Positions 17,350 to 26,593 are shown, counted from the stretch's first letter. The stretch is DNA of 64,000 nt from Kutzneria buriramensis (GCF_043575855.1 NZ_CP144375.1:11532001-11596000); one strand, 5' to 3'. The notes: generated from the letters alone by a model not told the origin. Translations and numbers: made by a program.

Positions 17350-19069
17350 GACGCGGCGTCCTCGGCCAGGCTGGCGAGACCATCCGCCGGTAACCGGGAC
17401 TGCTCGCCAGCAGTTCACCGTGCGTGCCGGTGGCGGCCACATGGCCGTCGATCAGGTAGTGCACGACGTCGGCCTGCGCCAGCATTGTCGGCGATGTCGT
17501 GGTCACCAACGTCGTGGTCACCAACGTCGTGCGACCACGTCGCGCGGCCGGCAGCCGGTGGGCGATCAGTGCCTCGGTGTTCGCGTCCACAGCGGACGTC
17601 GGCTCCGTGGCCAGCAGGATCTCGGGGTCGGCGACCAGGGCGCGAGCCAACCGGACGCGTTGCCGCTGGCCGCCGGACAGCGTGCCGCCCAGCGCTGCGA
17701 CCGCCGCGTCGAGGCCGTCCGGGAGACCGGCCAGGACGTCGTCGGCGGCGGCCGCGTGCACGGCGTGCCGCAGCACGTCGTCGCTCGGCTCCCAGCGACC
17801 GCTGAGCACCTCGCGCAGCGTGCCCGCGAAGATGTCGGCTTCGTTGTCGGCGACCAGGATTCGGTCCCGAAGCTGCGCGGCGGCGATGTCCCGCACCGGC
17901 ACCCGGCCCCATCTCGCGTCGGACGGCGCGAACGCGCCCAGCCGATCGATGACGGCCGCCGATGTCGCGGGCCGGTCGGCGGCCAACGCCGTGAACCGGC
18001 CGGCCTCGACCCGCACGCCCGAGCCAGGATCGACCATGTCGGCAAGCCCGGCCGGCGCGTCGCCGCTGCCGGTGTGGGCGGCCGGCAGCGTGAGCACGGC
18101 GATCACCCGGCGGGCCGACACCATGGCCTGACTCAGCGCGGTGACGTCGTCGATCACTGCGGCCACCGGCACGACCAGCACGGCGACGTAGCCGTAGACG
18201 GCGATGAGGTCGCCGATCGACAGGGTGTGTGCGGCGGCCATACGCGCGGCCACCCACATGACCGCGGCCAGGAAGACCACCGGCAGGCCGACACCGATCG
18301 CCGGAATCCAGCTCGACACCGCGGCGACCCGGAACCCTTCCTCACGCAGCCCGGCGGACTGGTCCCGGTAGCGGCGGCCGAACTCGGCCTTGCCGCCGAT
18401 CCCGTTGAGCACATGCAGGCCGTCGACGATGTCCACCATGCGGGCGGTCAGCCGGCCCTGCCGGGCGCGGTACTCGGTGAGGGTGCCGCGCAGCCGGCCC
18501 AGCACGGGTCCGATGACCACGCCGATCACCGGCACGCCCAGCAGCACGATCACCGCCAGCAGCCCGGAGATCGGCACGAGCAGGGCGGCGACGACGAGGT
18601 AGGCGATGACCGCGCCGACGCCGGGACCCACGAACGTCAGGCCGGTGCCGACGATCATCACGTCGGAGATGCCGATCGTCGCCACCTCGCCCGCGCCGAC
18701 CTTGCGGTCCAGCTCGCCGCCGAGCCGCACGTTGTGCTCCACCAGCGCGCGGATGGTCCGGAACATGGCGTCGCGGCGCACCATCGTCAGGGTTCGGTGC
18801 CGCAGGATGCCGATGATCGCCGTCGCCACGGACACGCCGAGCAACACGGCGACCCATCCGAGCAGGGTGCCGAAGCGCCCGGAGCGCAACCCGTCGTCGA
18901 CGGCGCGGGACAGCAGGTAGGGCGGCAGCGTCAGGCTGACCATCCAGGTCGTGCCGAGCACGGTGCCGCGGACGACGCGGCCGAGCTGACTGCCGATGAG
19001 CCAGCGCAGATAACGCGAGGCGGAACGAAGATCGGCCGGGCGCGGCTCCCGGAACGGTCGGTCGGCCAT
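17346..19069 (-). CDS. ABC exporter subunit (TMD-NBD), degenerate Walker A, apparent 3' frameshift
   Basis: A half-transporter with six membrane segments and an ATPase domain whose Walker A is lost (ALAADRPATSAAVIDRLG), while the signature LSGGQRQR is intact. Walker B reads ILLATEPTSAVD, keeping Glu but not the usual Asp. Paired with the downstream subunit, one composite ATP site should work. Near 17370-17385 the frame slips: after YRRMVS the natural ending (LAEDAAS, stop at 17346-17348) is in another frame, and the main frame runs on without meaning to 16121. A one-base deletion would explain it. Sequencing error or true mutation cannot be told apart here. Confidence 0.75.
17496..17530. repeat. 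Tandem 15-base repeat inside the exporter ATPase domain
   Basis: GTCGTGGTCACCAAC at 17496-17510 is repeated exactly at 17511-17525 and begins a third time. On the coding strand it yields TLVTT twice. Homologues usually have one copy of this strand, between Walker B and the final loop, so this looks like a recent in-frame duplication. Confidence 0.8.
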
Positions 19070-19126
19070 TGGTCCCCCCAGGTCCAGACTCCACTCACTG
19101 TAACGAGCGGACCCGTTGCCGCCGGC

Positions 19127-19723
19127 TCAGGAGGTGGTCACCGGGCGCCGCACGGCGGTGGCGACGCCCTGCGCCAACAGCACGAGGAAGCTGACCGCGG
19201 CGATGGTCAGCAGGACGTGGCCGTCGGAGGCGTCGCTGGACAGGATGGTGGTGGCATTGCCGGCGGGGTCGAAGCGGACGCTGATCTGCTGGCCCACGGT
19301 GATGTCGTCGTACTGCTCGCCGTTGCCGGTGATCGCGGACGGCCGGCCGCCGTCGCAGGCCAGGGCGAGGGTGTCGGTGGTGGCGTAGCCGGTGAGCCCT
19401 GGGGTGATGGACGTGACCTGACAGGAGACGTCGCTGCCGCGTTGGTACAGCACGTACGCTTCCGCGCCGGCCGCGCCGGTGACGAACAGGGCGAGCACCC
19501 CGGCGAAGGCGAGGATGGCCCCGACGGCGGGAAGGTCAGAGCTCAGCACGAAGATCAGGAACGCGAAGCCGGTGACCAGGAACCCGCCGATGATCGCGAT
19601 GCCCAGCAGCCCGCCCCACAACCCGTCGGAGCCGTCGATGTGGTTCCAGGCGTAGGCCAGCGAGAGGCCCGCGCACACCAGCGGCAGGCCGAGCCCGAGC
19701 AGGATCCGCAGCGCAACCCTCAC
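19127..19723 (-). CDS. Membrane protein of unknown function (198 aa)
   Basis: A protein with four hydrophobic segments: residues about 5-26, 35-60, 70-95 and 165-190. The stretch between the third and fourth (residues about 100-160, with Cys in VSCQVTS and ALACDGG) is probably outside the membrane and may hold a disulfide. This fits a DUF3592-like layout, but that is only a suggestion. The GTG at 19721-19723 was chosen because it starts just before the first membrane helix. It diverges from the next gene across about 50 bases. Confidence 0.65.
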   Translation of the reverse strand: MRVALRILLGLGLPLVCAGLSLAYAWNHIDGSDGLWGGLLGIAIIGGFLVTGFAFLIFVLSSDLPAVGAILAFAGVLALFVTGAAGAEAYVLYQRGSDVSCQVTSITPGLTGYATTDTLALACDGGRPSAITGNGEQYDDITVGQQISVRFDPAGNATTILSSDASDGHVLLTIAAVSFLVLLAQGVATAVRRPVTTS

Positions 19724-19772
19724 CCGGTGAGGATGGCATCGGCAAAACCGGGTGCGGGCGGGATTCGTCCTG

Positions 19773-20390
19773 ATGTTGCATGACGGAATGACCGAGGGAC
19801 CCTTGGCGGCGTTGCGGGAAGCGGTGGAACGGACCAGGGCGGTGACCCGGGATCGGCCGCCGACCGGGCTGGGCCATGACGACGCCGACGACAACGCCGG
19901 CACGATCGACACCGACAGCGCCCGGGACTTCGACCCATTGCCGCTGCTGACGGCCCTGCACGAGGCGGGCGCGCGGGTGGCGGTGATCGGGCAGGTGGCG
20001 GGCATCCTGCACGGCTCGCGCGAGCTGACCGGGGACCTCGACCTGTTGTGGGACGGCGATCCGGCGCAGGCAGAGGCGTTGGCCGAGGCCTTCACGGCGG
20101 TGGGGGCCGAGTTGGTGGACGACGACGGCCGGCCGGTTCCGTTGACGCCGCAGGCGTTCCTGCTGCCGAAAGTCCAGTTCGAGTCGTGCAACGCCAGCGG
20201 CGACTGCTGCACGGTGGCCCTGCCGTGGGGGACGCTGCCGGTGCGGGAGTTCCTGGACCGGGCGCTGACGGTGTCGGGCCCGGACGGCTTGGAGGTGCGC
20301 TACCTGAGACGGGAGGACCTGATCGCGATGCGGCGCGAGGTGGGGCGGCCGAAGGATCTGCGCCGGGCCGAGGAGCTGGAGCGGCTGTGA
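19773..20390 (+). CDS. Nucleotidyltransferase-like protein (205 aa)
   Basis: A soluble protein. Residues about 65-90 read VAVIGQVAGILHGSRELTGDLDLLW, which matches the nucleotidyltransferase fold of antitoxin/MNT-type proteins (GGxA, then HGxxR and DxDL). The C-terminal part has VRYLRREDLIAMRREVGRPKDLRRAEEL, typical of this family, where an Arg/Lys-rich helix closes the domain. ATG 19773 has GGGCGGGA eight bases upstream; a GTG at 19752 and an ATG at 19788 are alternatives. The gene ends exactly where convergent hypF ends. Substrate unknown. Confidence 0.7.
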   Translation: MLHDGMTEGPLAALREAVERTRAVTRDRPPTGLGHDDADDNAGTIDTDSARDFDPLPLLTALHEAGARVAVIGQVAGILHGSRELTGDLDLLWDGDPAQAEALAEAFTAVGAELVDDDGRPVPLTPQAFLLPKVQFESCNASGDCCTVALPWGTLPVREFLDRALTVSGPDGLEVRYLRREDLIAMRREVGRPKDLRRAEELERL

Positions 20391-22568
20391 TCAGGCGCCG
20401 GCGATGGCGGCCTGGCCGAGGCTGATGCCGCCGTCGTTGGTGGGCACGCGCCGGTGCGTGAGAACCCGGAAACCGTTGTTCGCCAACAGGTTCACGGCAC
20501 GCGTGGTGAGCAGGACGTTCTGGAAGACGCCGCCGGACAGGGCGACGGTGTCCAGGCCGCTGCGGTCGCGGGCCTGGCGGCAGCCGGCGAGGATGGCCGC
20601 GGCGACGCCGTTGTGGAAGCGGGCGGCGATCACCGGCGGCTCGATGCCGGCGGCGCGGTCGGCGACGATGCCGTGCAGGAGGTCGACGCCTTGCACGATC
20701 AGCTCATCGACGCGGACCGGGTAGCCGTCGGCGACGCCGGGGTCGGCGAGTTGTTCGAGCTCGACGGCGGCCTGCCCCTCGTAGTTGATCTCGTCGCGGA
20801 CGCCGAGCAGCGCGGCGGCGGCGTCGAAGAGCCGGCCGGCGCTGGACGTCACCGGCGAGTTCACGCCCTTGGCGGCCATCGCGACGACCGCGTTCCACTC
20901 CGGACGCCAGCTTTCGACCGTGTCGCCGAGGTAGGCGGCCGCCATCCGCCACGGCTGGCGGATCGCGGCCGCGCCGCCGGGCATGGGCACCGGCGCGAGA
21001 TGCCCGATCCGCTCAAAGCCGTGGAGGGAGGCGATCAGGAACTCGCCGCCCCAGATGGTGCCGTCGGTGCCGTAGCCGGTGCCGTCGAACGCCACGCCGA
21101 TCACCGGCCCGGGCTCCCGGTTGTCGGCCAGGCAGGAGGCGATGTGCGCGTGGTGGTGCTGCACGCCGACGAGCTCGACGCCGTCCAGTCCGAGCGCGTA
21201 CTTGGTGGACAGGTACTCGGGGTGCAGGTCGTGGGCGACGACCTGCGGGGTGATCTCGAACAGGCGGGAGAAGTGCTCGACGCCCTCGGTGAACGACCGG
21301 TAGGTCTGCATGTTCTCCAGGTCGCCGATGTGGTGCGAGACGAACGCGCGCGAGTCCTTGGCCAGGCAGAACGTGTTCTTCAGCTCCGCCCCGCAGGCCA
21401 GCACCGGCCGTCGGCACCGCCGGGTCAGCGTCACCGGCTCGGGCGCGTACCCGCGGGAGCGGCGCAGCAGCGCGCCGGCGCGGACGACGGAGTCGTCGGT
21501 GCGGATGTGGATGGGCCGGTCGTGGTCGAGCACGGCGTCGGCGATGCCGGCCAGCGGCGCGGCGTCACGGTAGGCGATCGGCTCCTCGGACAGGTTTCCG
21601 CTGGTCAGCACGATCGGCTCGCCGAGGTCGCGCAGCAGTAGGTGGTGCAGCGGTGTGTACGGCAGCATCACGCCCAGGTACCGGTTGCCGGGCGCGACCG
21701 CCGCCGCGATGGGGGTGCCGTCCCGGCGCGGCATCAGCACGATCGGCCGGCGGTGCCCGGTGAGGTCGCTCAGCGACTCGCCGTCCACGAAGCACAGCTG
21801 CCGCGCCTGGTCGACGTCGGCGGTCATGACCGCGAACGGCTTGTCCTCGCGGTGTTTACGCGCCCGCAGCGTCGCCGCCGCGATCGGGTGAAACGCCGCC
21901 ACGGCCAGGTGATACCCGCCCAATCCCTTGACCGCCAGCACTTCCCCGTTCCGCAGGCGCCGGACGGCGTCGGCGAGCGGGTCGGCGGCAGCAGCGAGTG
22001 ACAGTCGCGGCCCGCAGTCGGGGCAGCAGGTGGGCTGCGCGTGGAAGCGGCGGTCGCCAGGGTCGTCGTATTCGGCGCGGCACGGCCCGCACATGTCAAA
22101 TCCCGCCATGGTCGTCAGCGGCCGGTCGTAGGGGATGTCGCGGACGATGGTGAACCGCGGCCCGCAGTTGGTGCAGTTCACGAACGGGTACCGGTAGCGG
22201 CGGTCGGCCGGGTCGAACAGTTCGCGCACGCAGTCCGCGCACGTCGCCGAGTCGGCCGACACCAGCGTGTTGCGGACGCCGGCGGCGTCGGACGGGGCGA
22301 TCTCGAAGCGCGCCGCGCCGCTCGGGGCGGCCTCGGTGACGCGGACGTGCTCGATGCGGGCCAGCGGCGGGGCGTCGCGCTGCAGCGCGGTCAGGAACTC
22401 CCCCACGGCCTCCGGCGCACCCTCGACCTCGACGAACACGCCGGCGACGTCGTTGCCGACCCGGCCGGCCAGCTCCAGGCGGGTGGCCAGCGCGTGCACG
22501 TAGGGGCGGAAGCCGACGCCCTGGACGACTCCGTCGACCCGAACGTCCCTGCGGATACGCCGGTCCAC
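20391..22568 (-). CDS. hypF: Carbamoyltransferase HypF
   Basis: A 725-residue enzyme that activates carbamoyl phosphate with ATP and transfers the carbamoyl group to the C-terminal Cys of HypE. Domains run in order: acylphosphatase-like (VVQGVGFRPYVHALA near residue 15), two zinc fingers (CADCVRELFDP with CTNCGPRFT; CGPCRAEYDD with CCPDCGPRL), a YrdC-like domain (LAVKGLGGYHLA) and the Kae1-like domain (VQHHHAHIASCLADN, then FDGTGYGTDG). The GTG at 22566-22568 is the likely start, 34 bases from the divergent thymidine kinase. It completes the hyp set although it is separated from the operon. Confidence 0.95.
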   Translation of the reverse strand: MDRRIRRDVRVDGVVQGVGFRPYVHALATRLELAGRVGNDVAGVFVEVEGAPEAVGEFLTALQRDAPPLARIEHVRVTEAAPSGAARFEIAPSDAAGVRNTLVSADSATCADCVRELFDPADRRYRYPFVNCTNCGPRFTIVRDIPYDRPLTTMAGFDMCGPCRAEYDDPGDRRFHAQPTCCPDCGPRLSLAAAADPLADAVRRLRNGEVLAVKGLGGYHLAVAAFHPIAAATLRARKHREDKPFAVMTADVDQARQLCFVDGESLSDLTGHRRPIVLMPRRDGTPIAAAVAPGNRYLGVMLPYTPLHHLLLRDLGEPIVLTSGNLSEEPIAYRDAAPLAGIADAVLDHDRPIHIRTDDSVVRAGALLRRSRGYAPEPVTLTRRCRRPVLACGAELKNTFCLAKDSRAFVSHHIGDLENMQTYRSFTEGVEHFSRLFEITPQVVAHDLHPEYLSTKYALGLDGVELVGVQHHHAHIASCLADNREPGPVIGVAFDGTGYGTDGTIWGGEFLIASLHGFERIGHLAPVPMPGGAAAIRQPWRMAAAYLGDTVESWRPEWNAVVAMAAKGVNSPVTSSAGRLFDAAAALLGVRDEINYEGQAAVELEQLADPGVADGYPVRVDELIVQGVDLLHGIVADRAAGIEPPVIAARFHNGVAAAILAGCRQARDRSGLDTVALSGGVFQNVLLTTRAVNLLANNGFRVLTHRRVPTNDGGISLGQAAIAGA

Positions 22569-22602
22569 GCCCGTAGTGTCGCACCCGTTAGGGTCACCCG
22601 CC

Positions 22603-23316
22603 GTGAGCGAATCCGGATCGATCATCGACGCGACCGACGCGCTGTCCTCGGTGCCCGCGGCGGGCTCGCGCCGCTGCGCCCCGCAGACCGGCCGGATCCG
22701 CTGGTACTTCGGGCCGATGGACTGCGGCAAGTCCACGCTGGCTCTCCAGATCGACCACAACCAGGCCCGGCAGGGCCGGCACGGCCTGGTGCTGGTGCGG
22801 CACGACCGGTCGGGGCGGCCGCAGATCTCCAGCCGGATCGGCATCAGCCGGCAGGCCACCGAGGTCGCCGACGACGCCGACCTGCGCCGGCTGGTGCGCT
22901 CGCGGTGGGCGGCCGGGCAGCGGGTGGACTACCTGGTGGTGGACGAGGCGCAGTTCCTGTCGGCCGAGCAGGTGGAGCAGTTGGCCGAGCTGGCCGACGA
23001 CGCGCAGGTGGACGTGTACTGCTTCGGCATCGCCACCGACTTCCGCAGCCGGATGTTCGCGGGGGCGCGGCGGCTGTTCGAGCTGGCCGACGAGTTGCAC
23101 CCGGTGCAGGTGGAGGTGCTGTGCTGGTGCGGGCTGCCGGGCCGGTTCAACGCCCGGGTCAGCGGGGGCCGGGTGCTCCGGGAGGGTGACACGGTGATGG
23201 TCGCCGACACCGACCATGCCGATGAGGTGCGCTATCAGGTGCTGTGCCGGCGTCACTTCCGCACCGGCGAGCTGGCGGCGGAGCCGGTGTCGCCGGCGCA
23301 GCTGAGCCTGACCTGA
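22603..23316 (+). CDS. tdk: Thymidine kinase (type II)
   Basis: A 237-residue salvage enzyme that phosphorylates thymidine. The P-loop FGPMDCGKSTLALQ near residue 37, the Walker-B-like VDEAQFLSAEQV and the lasso/DNA-pol site YCFGIATDFRSRMFAGA are typical. Zinc ligands are probably CWCGLPGRFNAR and the C-terminal CRRHF. The GTG at 22603 is preferred over one at 22576, since it lies in a short divergent gap with hypF. About 30 residues precede the P-loop, a little more than usual. Confidence 0.88.
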   Translation: MSESGSIIDATDALSSVPAAGSRRCAPQTGRIRWYFGPMDCGKSTLALQIDHNQARQGRHGLVLVRHDRSGRPQISSRIGISRQATEVADDADLRRLVRSRWAAGQRVDYLVVDEAQFLSAEQVEQLAELADDAQVDVYCFGIATDFRSRMFAGARRLFELADELHPVQVEVLCWCGLPGRFNARVSGGRVLREGDTVMVADTDHADEVRYQVLCRRHFRTGELAAEPVSPAQLSLT

Positions 23317-23656
23317 CAGCAGCCTTGCGTGCCGTACGCCACGTGTCGAACGGGCAGGTTCTGGGGTAACCACTGACCGTGAACAGGTTCGCGTTGGCCA
23401 TATATGCTACGCTCTGTCATCAGAAGTCGGGGAAAAAGTCACTCATTGATGGTCTTGCTGACACGCTTGGTTGCGGAATGCAGTCAGACGGGACGGCCGC
23501 GTCGGGTGGAAGCGACACGGACTAGGCCATTAGAGTGATAGTTGCACTCGGTAGCTGGATAACGCGTCACGACGTCCGACCGATTGCATCCCAGAGACGG
23601 GACACTCTGGTTGACACGTGAACGACGTCACCCTGGGTGCCGAAACCCCTCACCGG
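23317..23656. other. Intergenic region upstream of rbpA
   Basis: About 340 bases without a supported gene, lower in GC than the surroundings. It includes an AT-rich stretch (CCATATATGCTACG near 23399) that could hold a -10 box. GTTGCACTCGGTA at 23541-23553 is repeated at 23680-23692. The sequence GGACT-N17-GTT ending at the first copy is a weak second match to the SigR-type promoter. Confidence 0.5.
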
Positions 23657-23682
23657 GGAACGATTGGACCAGTCCCGTCGTT
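23657..23682 (+). promoter_or_regulatory. SigR/SigH-type promoter (GGAAC-N18-GTT) for rbpA
   Basis: GGAAC at 23657-23661 is followed after exactly 18 bases by GTT at 23680-23682. This matches the thiol-stress sigma factor consensus (GGAAT/C, N16-19, GTT). In Streptomyces coelicolor rbpA belongs to the SigR regulon. The rbpA start codon is 58 bases downstream. Confidence 0.7.
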
Positions 23683-23739
23683 GCACTCGGTAAGCACAAC
23701 CCGGGGCGTCAGCCCCGAGCCGAGCGAAAGGACACCGTC

Positions 23740-24084
23740 ATGGCCGACCGCGTTCTGCGTGGTAGCCGGCTCGGAGCGGTCAGCTACGAGACTGACCGCA
23801 ATCACGACCTCGCGCCGCGCCGGTCGGTGCGGTACGCGTGCCCGAAGGGGCACGACTTCGAGGTGCCGTTCTCCGACGACGCCGAGATCCCGCCGGTCTG
23901 GGAGTGCCGACTGCACGGCCTTGAGTCGAAGATCATGGACGGCAACGAGCCGGAGCAGAAGAAGATCAAGGCCCCGCGCACGCACTGGGACATGCTGCTG
24001 GAGCGCCGCAGCATCCCCGAGCTGGAGGAACTGCTCACCGAGCGCCTCGAGGAGCTCAAGGGCCGCCGCACCCGGACCGCGTGA
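23740..24084 (+). CDS. rbpA: RNA polymerase-binding protein RbpA
   Basis: A 114-residue actinobacterial transcription factor that binds the principal sigma factor and RNA polymerase and stabilises open promoters. The start MADRVLRGSRLGAVSYETDR, the zinc-linked core CPKGHDFEVPFSDDAEIPPVWEC and the sigma-interacting tail (THWDMLLERRSIPELEELLTERL) are all present. The ATG follows GCGAAAGGACACCGTC. Length is typical. It is probably driven by the SigR-type promoter at 23657 and ends at a strong terminator. Confidence 0.97.
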   Translation: MADRVLRGSRLGAVSYETDRNHDLAPRRSVRYACPKGHDFEVPFSDDAEIPPVWECRLHGLESKIMDGNEPEQKKIKAPRTHWDMLLERRSIPELEELLTERLEELKGRRTRTA

Positions 24085-24113
24085 GGACCGCCGAGCCCAC
24101 CACGAAGTAACAG

Positions 24114-24148
24114 AATCACCCCCTGGCGGCCGCCGCCAGGGGGTGATT
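24114..24148. terminator. Bidirectional hairpin between rbpA and ppm1
   Basis: Perfect 15-base inverted repeat (AATCACCCCCTGGCG and its complement) with a 5-base loop. It lies between two convergent genes, 30 bases after rbpA stops and 20 bases beyond the ppm1 stop, so it can serve both. Confidence 0.9.
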
Positions 24149-24167
24149 CGCGTCCAGGACCACCAAG

Positions 24168-24926
24168 CTAGCGCTTGATGATGCCCAGCTGCTCGGCGCG
24201 CCGGCGCAGGCCCCACTTGGTGACCCGCAGCAGCGCCTCCCGCACGATCGAGCCGCTCATCTTGGACTCGCCGATGGCGCGCTCGGTGAACGTGATCGGC
24301 ACCTCGACGACCTCGAAGCCGGCCTCGATGGTGCGCCAGGTGAGGTCGATCTGGAAGCAGTAGCCCTGCGAGGCCACCGAGTTGATGTTGATCTTCTCCA
24401 GGACCGAGCGGCGGAACGCCTTGAAGCCGCCGGTGATGTCCCGGATGGAGGTGCCCAGGGCCAGCCGCGAGTACAGGCCGCCGCCGCGGGAGATCAGCTC
24501 CCGGTACTTGGGCCAGTTCACCACGCGTCCGCCGGGCACGTACCGCGAGCCCAGCACCACGTCGGCGTCGGTGAGCGCGTCCAGCAGCCGGGGCAGGTCC
24601 TCGGGCGCGTGCGAGCCGTCGGCGTCCATCTCGACGATGACCCCGTAGTCGCGGTCCAGCGCCCAGTTGAAGCCGGCCACGTAGGCGGCGCCCAGGCCCG
24701 CCTTCTCGCTGCGGTGCATCACGTGCACCCGCTCGTCGGCCGCGGCCATCTCGTCGGCCAGCTGGCCGGTGCCGTCGGGGCTCCCGTCGTCGACCACGAG
24801 CGCGTGCGCCTCGGGCAGCGCCTCGTGCAGCCTCGCGACGATCGGGCCGATGTTGTCCCGCTCGTTGTACGTGGGGATCACCACCAGCACCTGGCCGAGC
24901 TCCGCGCGGCTGTCCTGGTCCGCCAT
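24168..24926 (-). CDS. ppm1: Polyprenol monophosphomannose synthase (Ppm1/Dpm1 family)
   Basis: A 252-residue GT2 glycosyltransferase that should transfer mannose from GDP-mannose to polyprenyl phosphate, the donor for lipomannan and protein mannosylation. Residues 14-25 read VVIPTYNERDNI, followed by VVDDGSPDGT and the metal-binding VEMDADGSHAPEDL; DITGGFKAFRR and QIDLTWRTIEAGF are also typical of the family. In mycobacteria this domain is often fused to Lnt. Here the two are separate, with lnt 32 bases upstream in the same direction. No membrane anchor is present. Confidence 0.92.
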   Translation of the reverse strand: MADQDSRAELGQVLVVIPTYNERDNIGPIVARLHEALPEAHALVVDDGSPDGTGQLADEMAAADERVHVMHRSEKAGLGAAYVAGFNWALDRDYGVIVEMDADGSHAPEDLPRLLDALTDADVVLGSRYVPGGRVVNWPKYRELISRGGGLYSRLALGTSIRDITGGFKAFRRSVLEKININSVASQGYCFQIDLTWRTIEAGFEVVEVPITFTERAIGESKMSGSIVREALLRVTKWGLRRRAEQLGIIKR

Positions 24927-24958
24927 CAAAAGGTCCTCTTCCGGTGTTCTCGTGTCTG

Positions 24959-26548
24959 TCAGGTCGTGTTGGCCCGGCGCCGTCGCAGGCGTGAGCCGAT
25001 CGCGATCGCCAGCGCTGCCAGACCGGCCGCGGACACCACCCATTCGGGCCAACCGCCGAGCCGGGTGGCCAGCGTAGCGGTCGTCCGCAGCGGCACCGAC
25101 GCCACCAGCGTCGCCGCCGTGTAGAGCTCACTCTGCCGTGTGACGGATCCGTCCGGTTGCACGATGGCGCTCACGCCGCTGGTCGCCGAGACCGCCACCG
25201 CGCGGCCGTACTCCACCGCGGCGACCCTGGACATGGCCAGCTGCTGGTAGCTCATCTCGCCAGGTCCGTACCACGCGTTGTTGGTGGGGATGGCGAGCAT
25301 TGTCGCACCGGCCCGAACCGCGTCGCCGACCACCTGCTCGTAGGCGACCTCGTAGCAGATGGCGACGCCGACGGTGGTGCCGTCGATGGGCAGGGCGCCG
25401 GGCTTGTCGCCGGGGATCATGTCGCGGGTGTCGGCGACGAACGGGGTGACCGCGGCGGAGATCGTCCGCAGCGGGATGAACTCGGCGAACGGCACCAGCT
25501 TCTGCTTGGCGTAGCGAGGGCCCGGCCCGCTGCGGGGGTCCCACACCTGCACCACGTTCTGGATGGTGGTGGGGTTCTCGATGAGCCGGCCGCCGATCAG
25601 GAACGGCACGCCCACGTCGGCGATGGCCTTGGACAGCTCCGGGTCGTCGGTCGGGTCGGGGTCCAGGTCGGTGGCGACCTCGGGCCACACCACGATGTCG
25701 GGCTTGGCGACCTTGCCGGCCCTGATGTCGGCGGCGAGCCTCTCGGTGGCGGCGATGTGGTTGCGGCGCAGGATCGGCGTGTCGTACATGAGGTTGATAC
25801 CGTCGTCGGGGGCGTTGCCCTGGATGATCGCGACGGTGCGGGTGCCGGCCTCGGCGTTGGTGGAGATCAGCGGCCAGCTCGCCGCCCCTGCCACCACCGG
25901 CAGCACCAGCAGCGCGACCGGCAGCACCAGGGCACGGCGGCGGTCGCCGGCCCGCCAGCGTGCGACGAGTTCGGCGGCGCCCGCGCCGGTGGCGATGACG
26001 GCGAAGCCCAGCAGCATCGTGCCGCCGATCGCGGCCAGCGGCAGGAACAGGCCCTCCGGCTGGCCGAAGGCGACCTTGCCCCACGGGAACCCGTCGAACG
26101 GGAAGTAGGTGCGCAGCACCTCGCTGCCCAGGAACACCAGCGACATCCAGATCGGCGCGCCGCGCAGCTTGCTCACCACCGCCATCGCCGCGCCGGCGAT
26201 CGCCATGTACAGCGACACCACCAGTGACAGGCCCACCCATGGGAACGGGCCGAAGTCGGCGCCGAGGAAGCTCTGGAGCCACGTCAGCAGCGGCAGCATG
26301 AATCCCATGCCGAAGCACAGGCCGTAGACGAAGCCGCCGCGGGCGCTGCGGTGCCGCAGGGCGGCCGTGAACAGCGCGAACGCCAGCGGCGCGAGGTACC
26401 AGAGGGTGCGCGGCGGGTAGCTGGCGTAGAGGATGCCGCCGCCGGCCAGGGCGGCGGCCATGCGCATCAGCACGGGGACAGCGCGGCGACGTCGGGACGG
26501 CAGCGCGAGCGGAATGTCGGATTCCGACGTCACAGCGGGTGCAACCAC
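24959..26548 (-). CDS. lnt: Apolipoprotein N-acyltransferase
   Basis: A 529-residue membrane enzyme that N-acylates lipoproteins. Six or seven N-terminal membrane segments (residues about 25-220) precede a nitrilase-like domain. The catalytic residues are visible as Glu in VVWPEVATD, Lys in AKQKLVPFAE and Cys in GVAICYEVAYEQ. The C-terminus ends in another membrane helix and a basic tail. In actinomycetes this protein can support Ppm1 at the membrane, and the adjacency here agrees. Length is normal for the family. Confidence 0.93.
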   Translation of the reverse strand: MVAPAVTSESDIPLALPSRRRRAVPVLMRMAAALAGGGILYASYPPRTLWYLAPLAFALFTAALRHRSARGGFVYGLCFGMGFMLPLLTWLQSFLGADFGPFPWVGLSLVVSLYMAIAGAAMAVVSKLRGAPIWMSLVFLGSEVLRTYFPFDGFPWGKVAFGQPEGLFLPLAAIGGTMLLGFAVIATGAGAAELVARWRAGDRRRALVLPVALLVLPVVAGAASWPLISTNAEAGTRTVAIIQGNAPDDGINLMYDTPILRRNHIAATERLAADIRAGKVAKPDIVVWPEVATDLDPDPTDDPELSKAIADVGVPFLIGGRLIENPTTIQNVVQVWDPRSGPGPRYAKQKLVPFAEFIPLRTISAAVTPFVADTRDMIPGDKPGALPIDGTTVGVAICYEVAYEQVVGDAVRAGATMLAIPTNNAWYGPGEMSYQQLAMSRVAAVEYGRAVAVSATSGVSAIVQPDGSVTRQSELYTAATLVASVPLRTTATLATRLGGWPEWVVSAAGLAALAIAIGSRLRRRRANTT

Positions 26549-26593
26549 CCGTTCAGCCTACGGGCCGGCTGTGAGACCTCTGTCGAGTGCAGA

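Noticed and set aside
17150..19783. Open frame of 877 codons on the plus strand opposite the exporter genes
   Set aside because: It is antisense to two ABC subunits with clear motifs and is rich in Arg, His and Gly without any domain.
23479..23526. Fifteen-codon frame (MQSDGTAASGGSDTD) upstream of rbpA
   Set aside because: Too short to support, no ribosome-binding site, and it lies within a likely promoter region.
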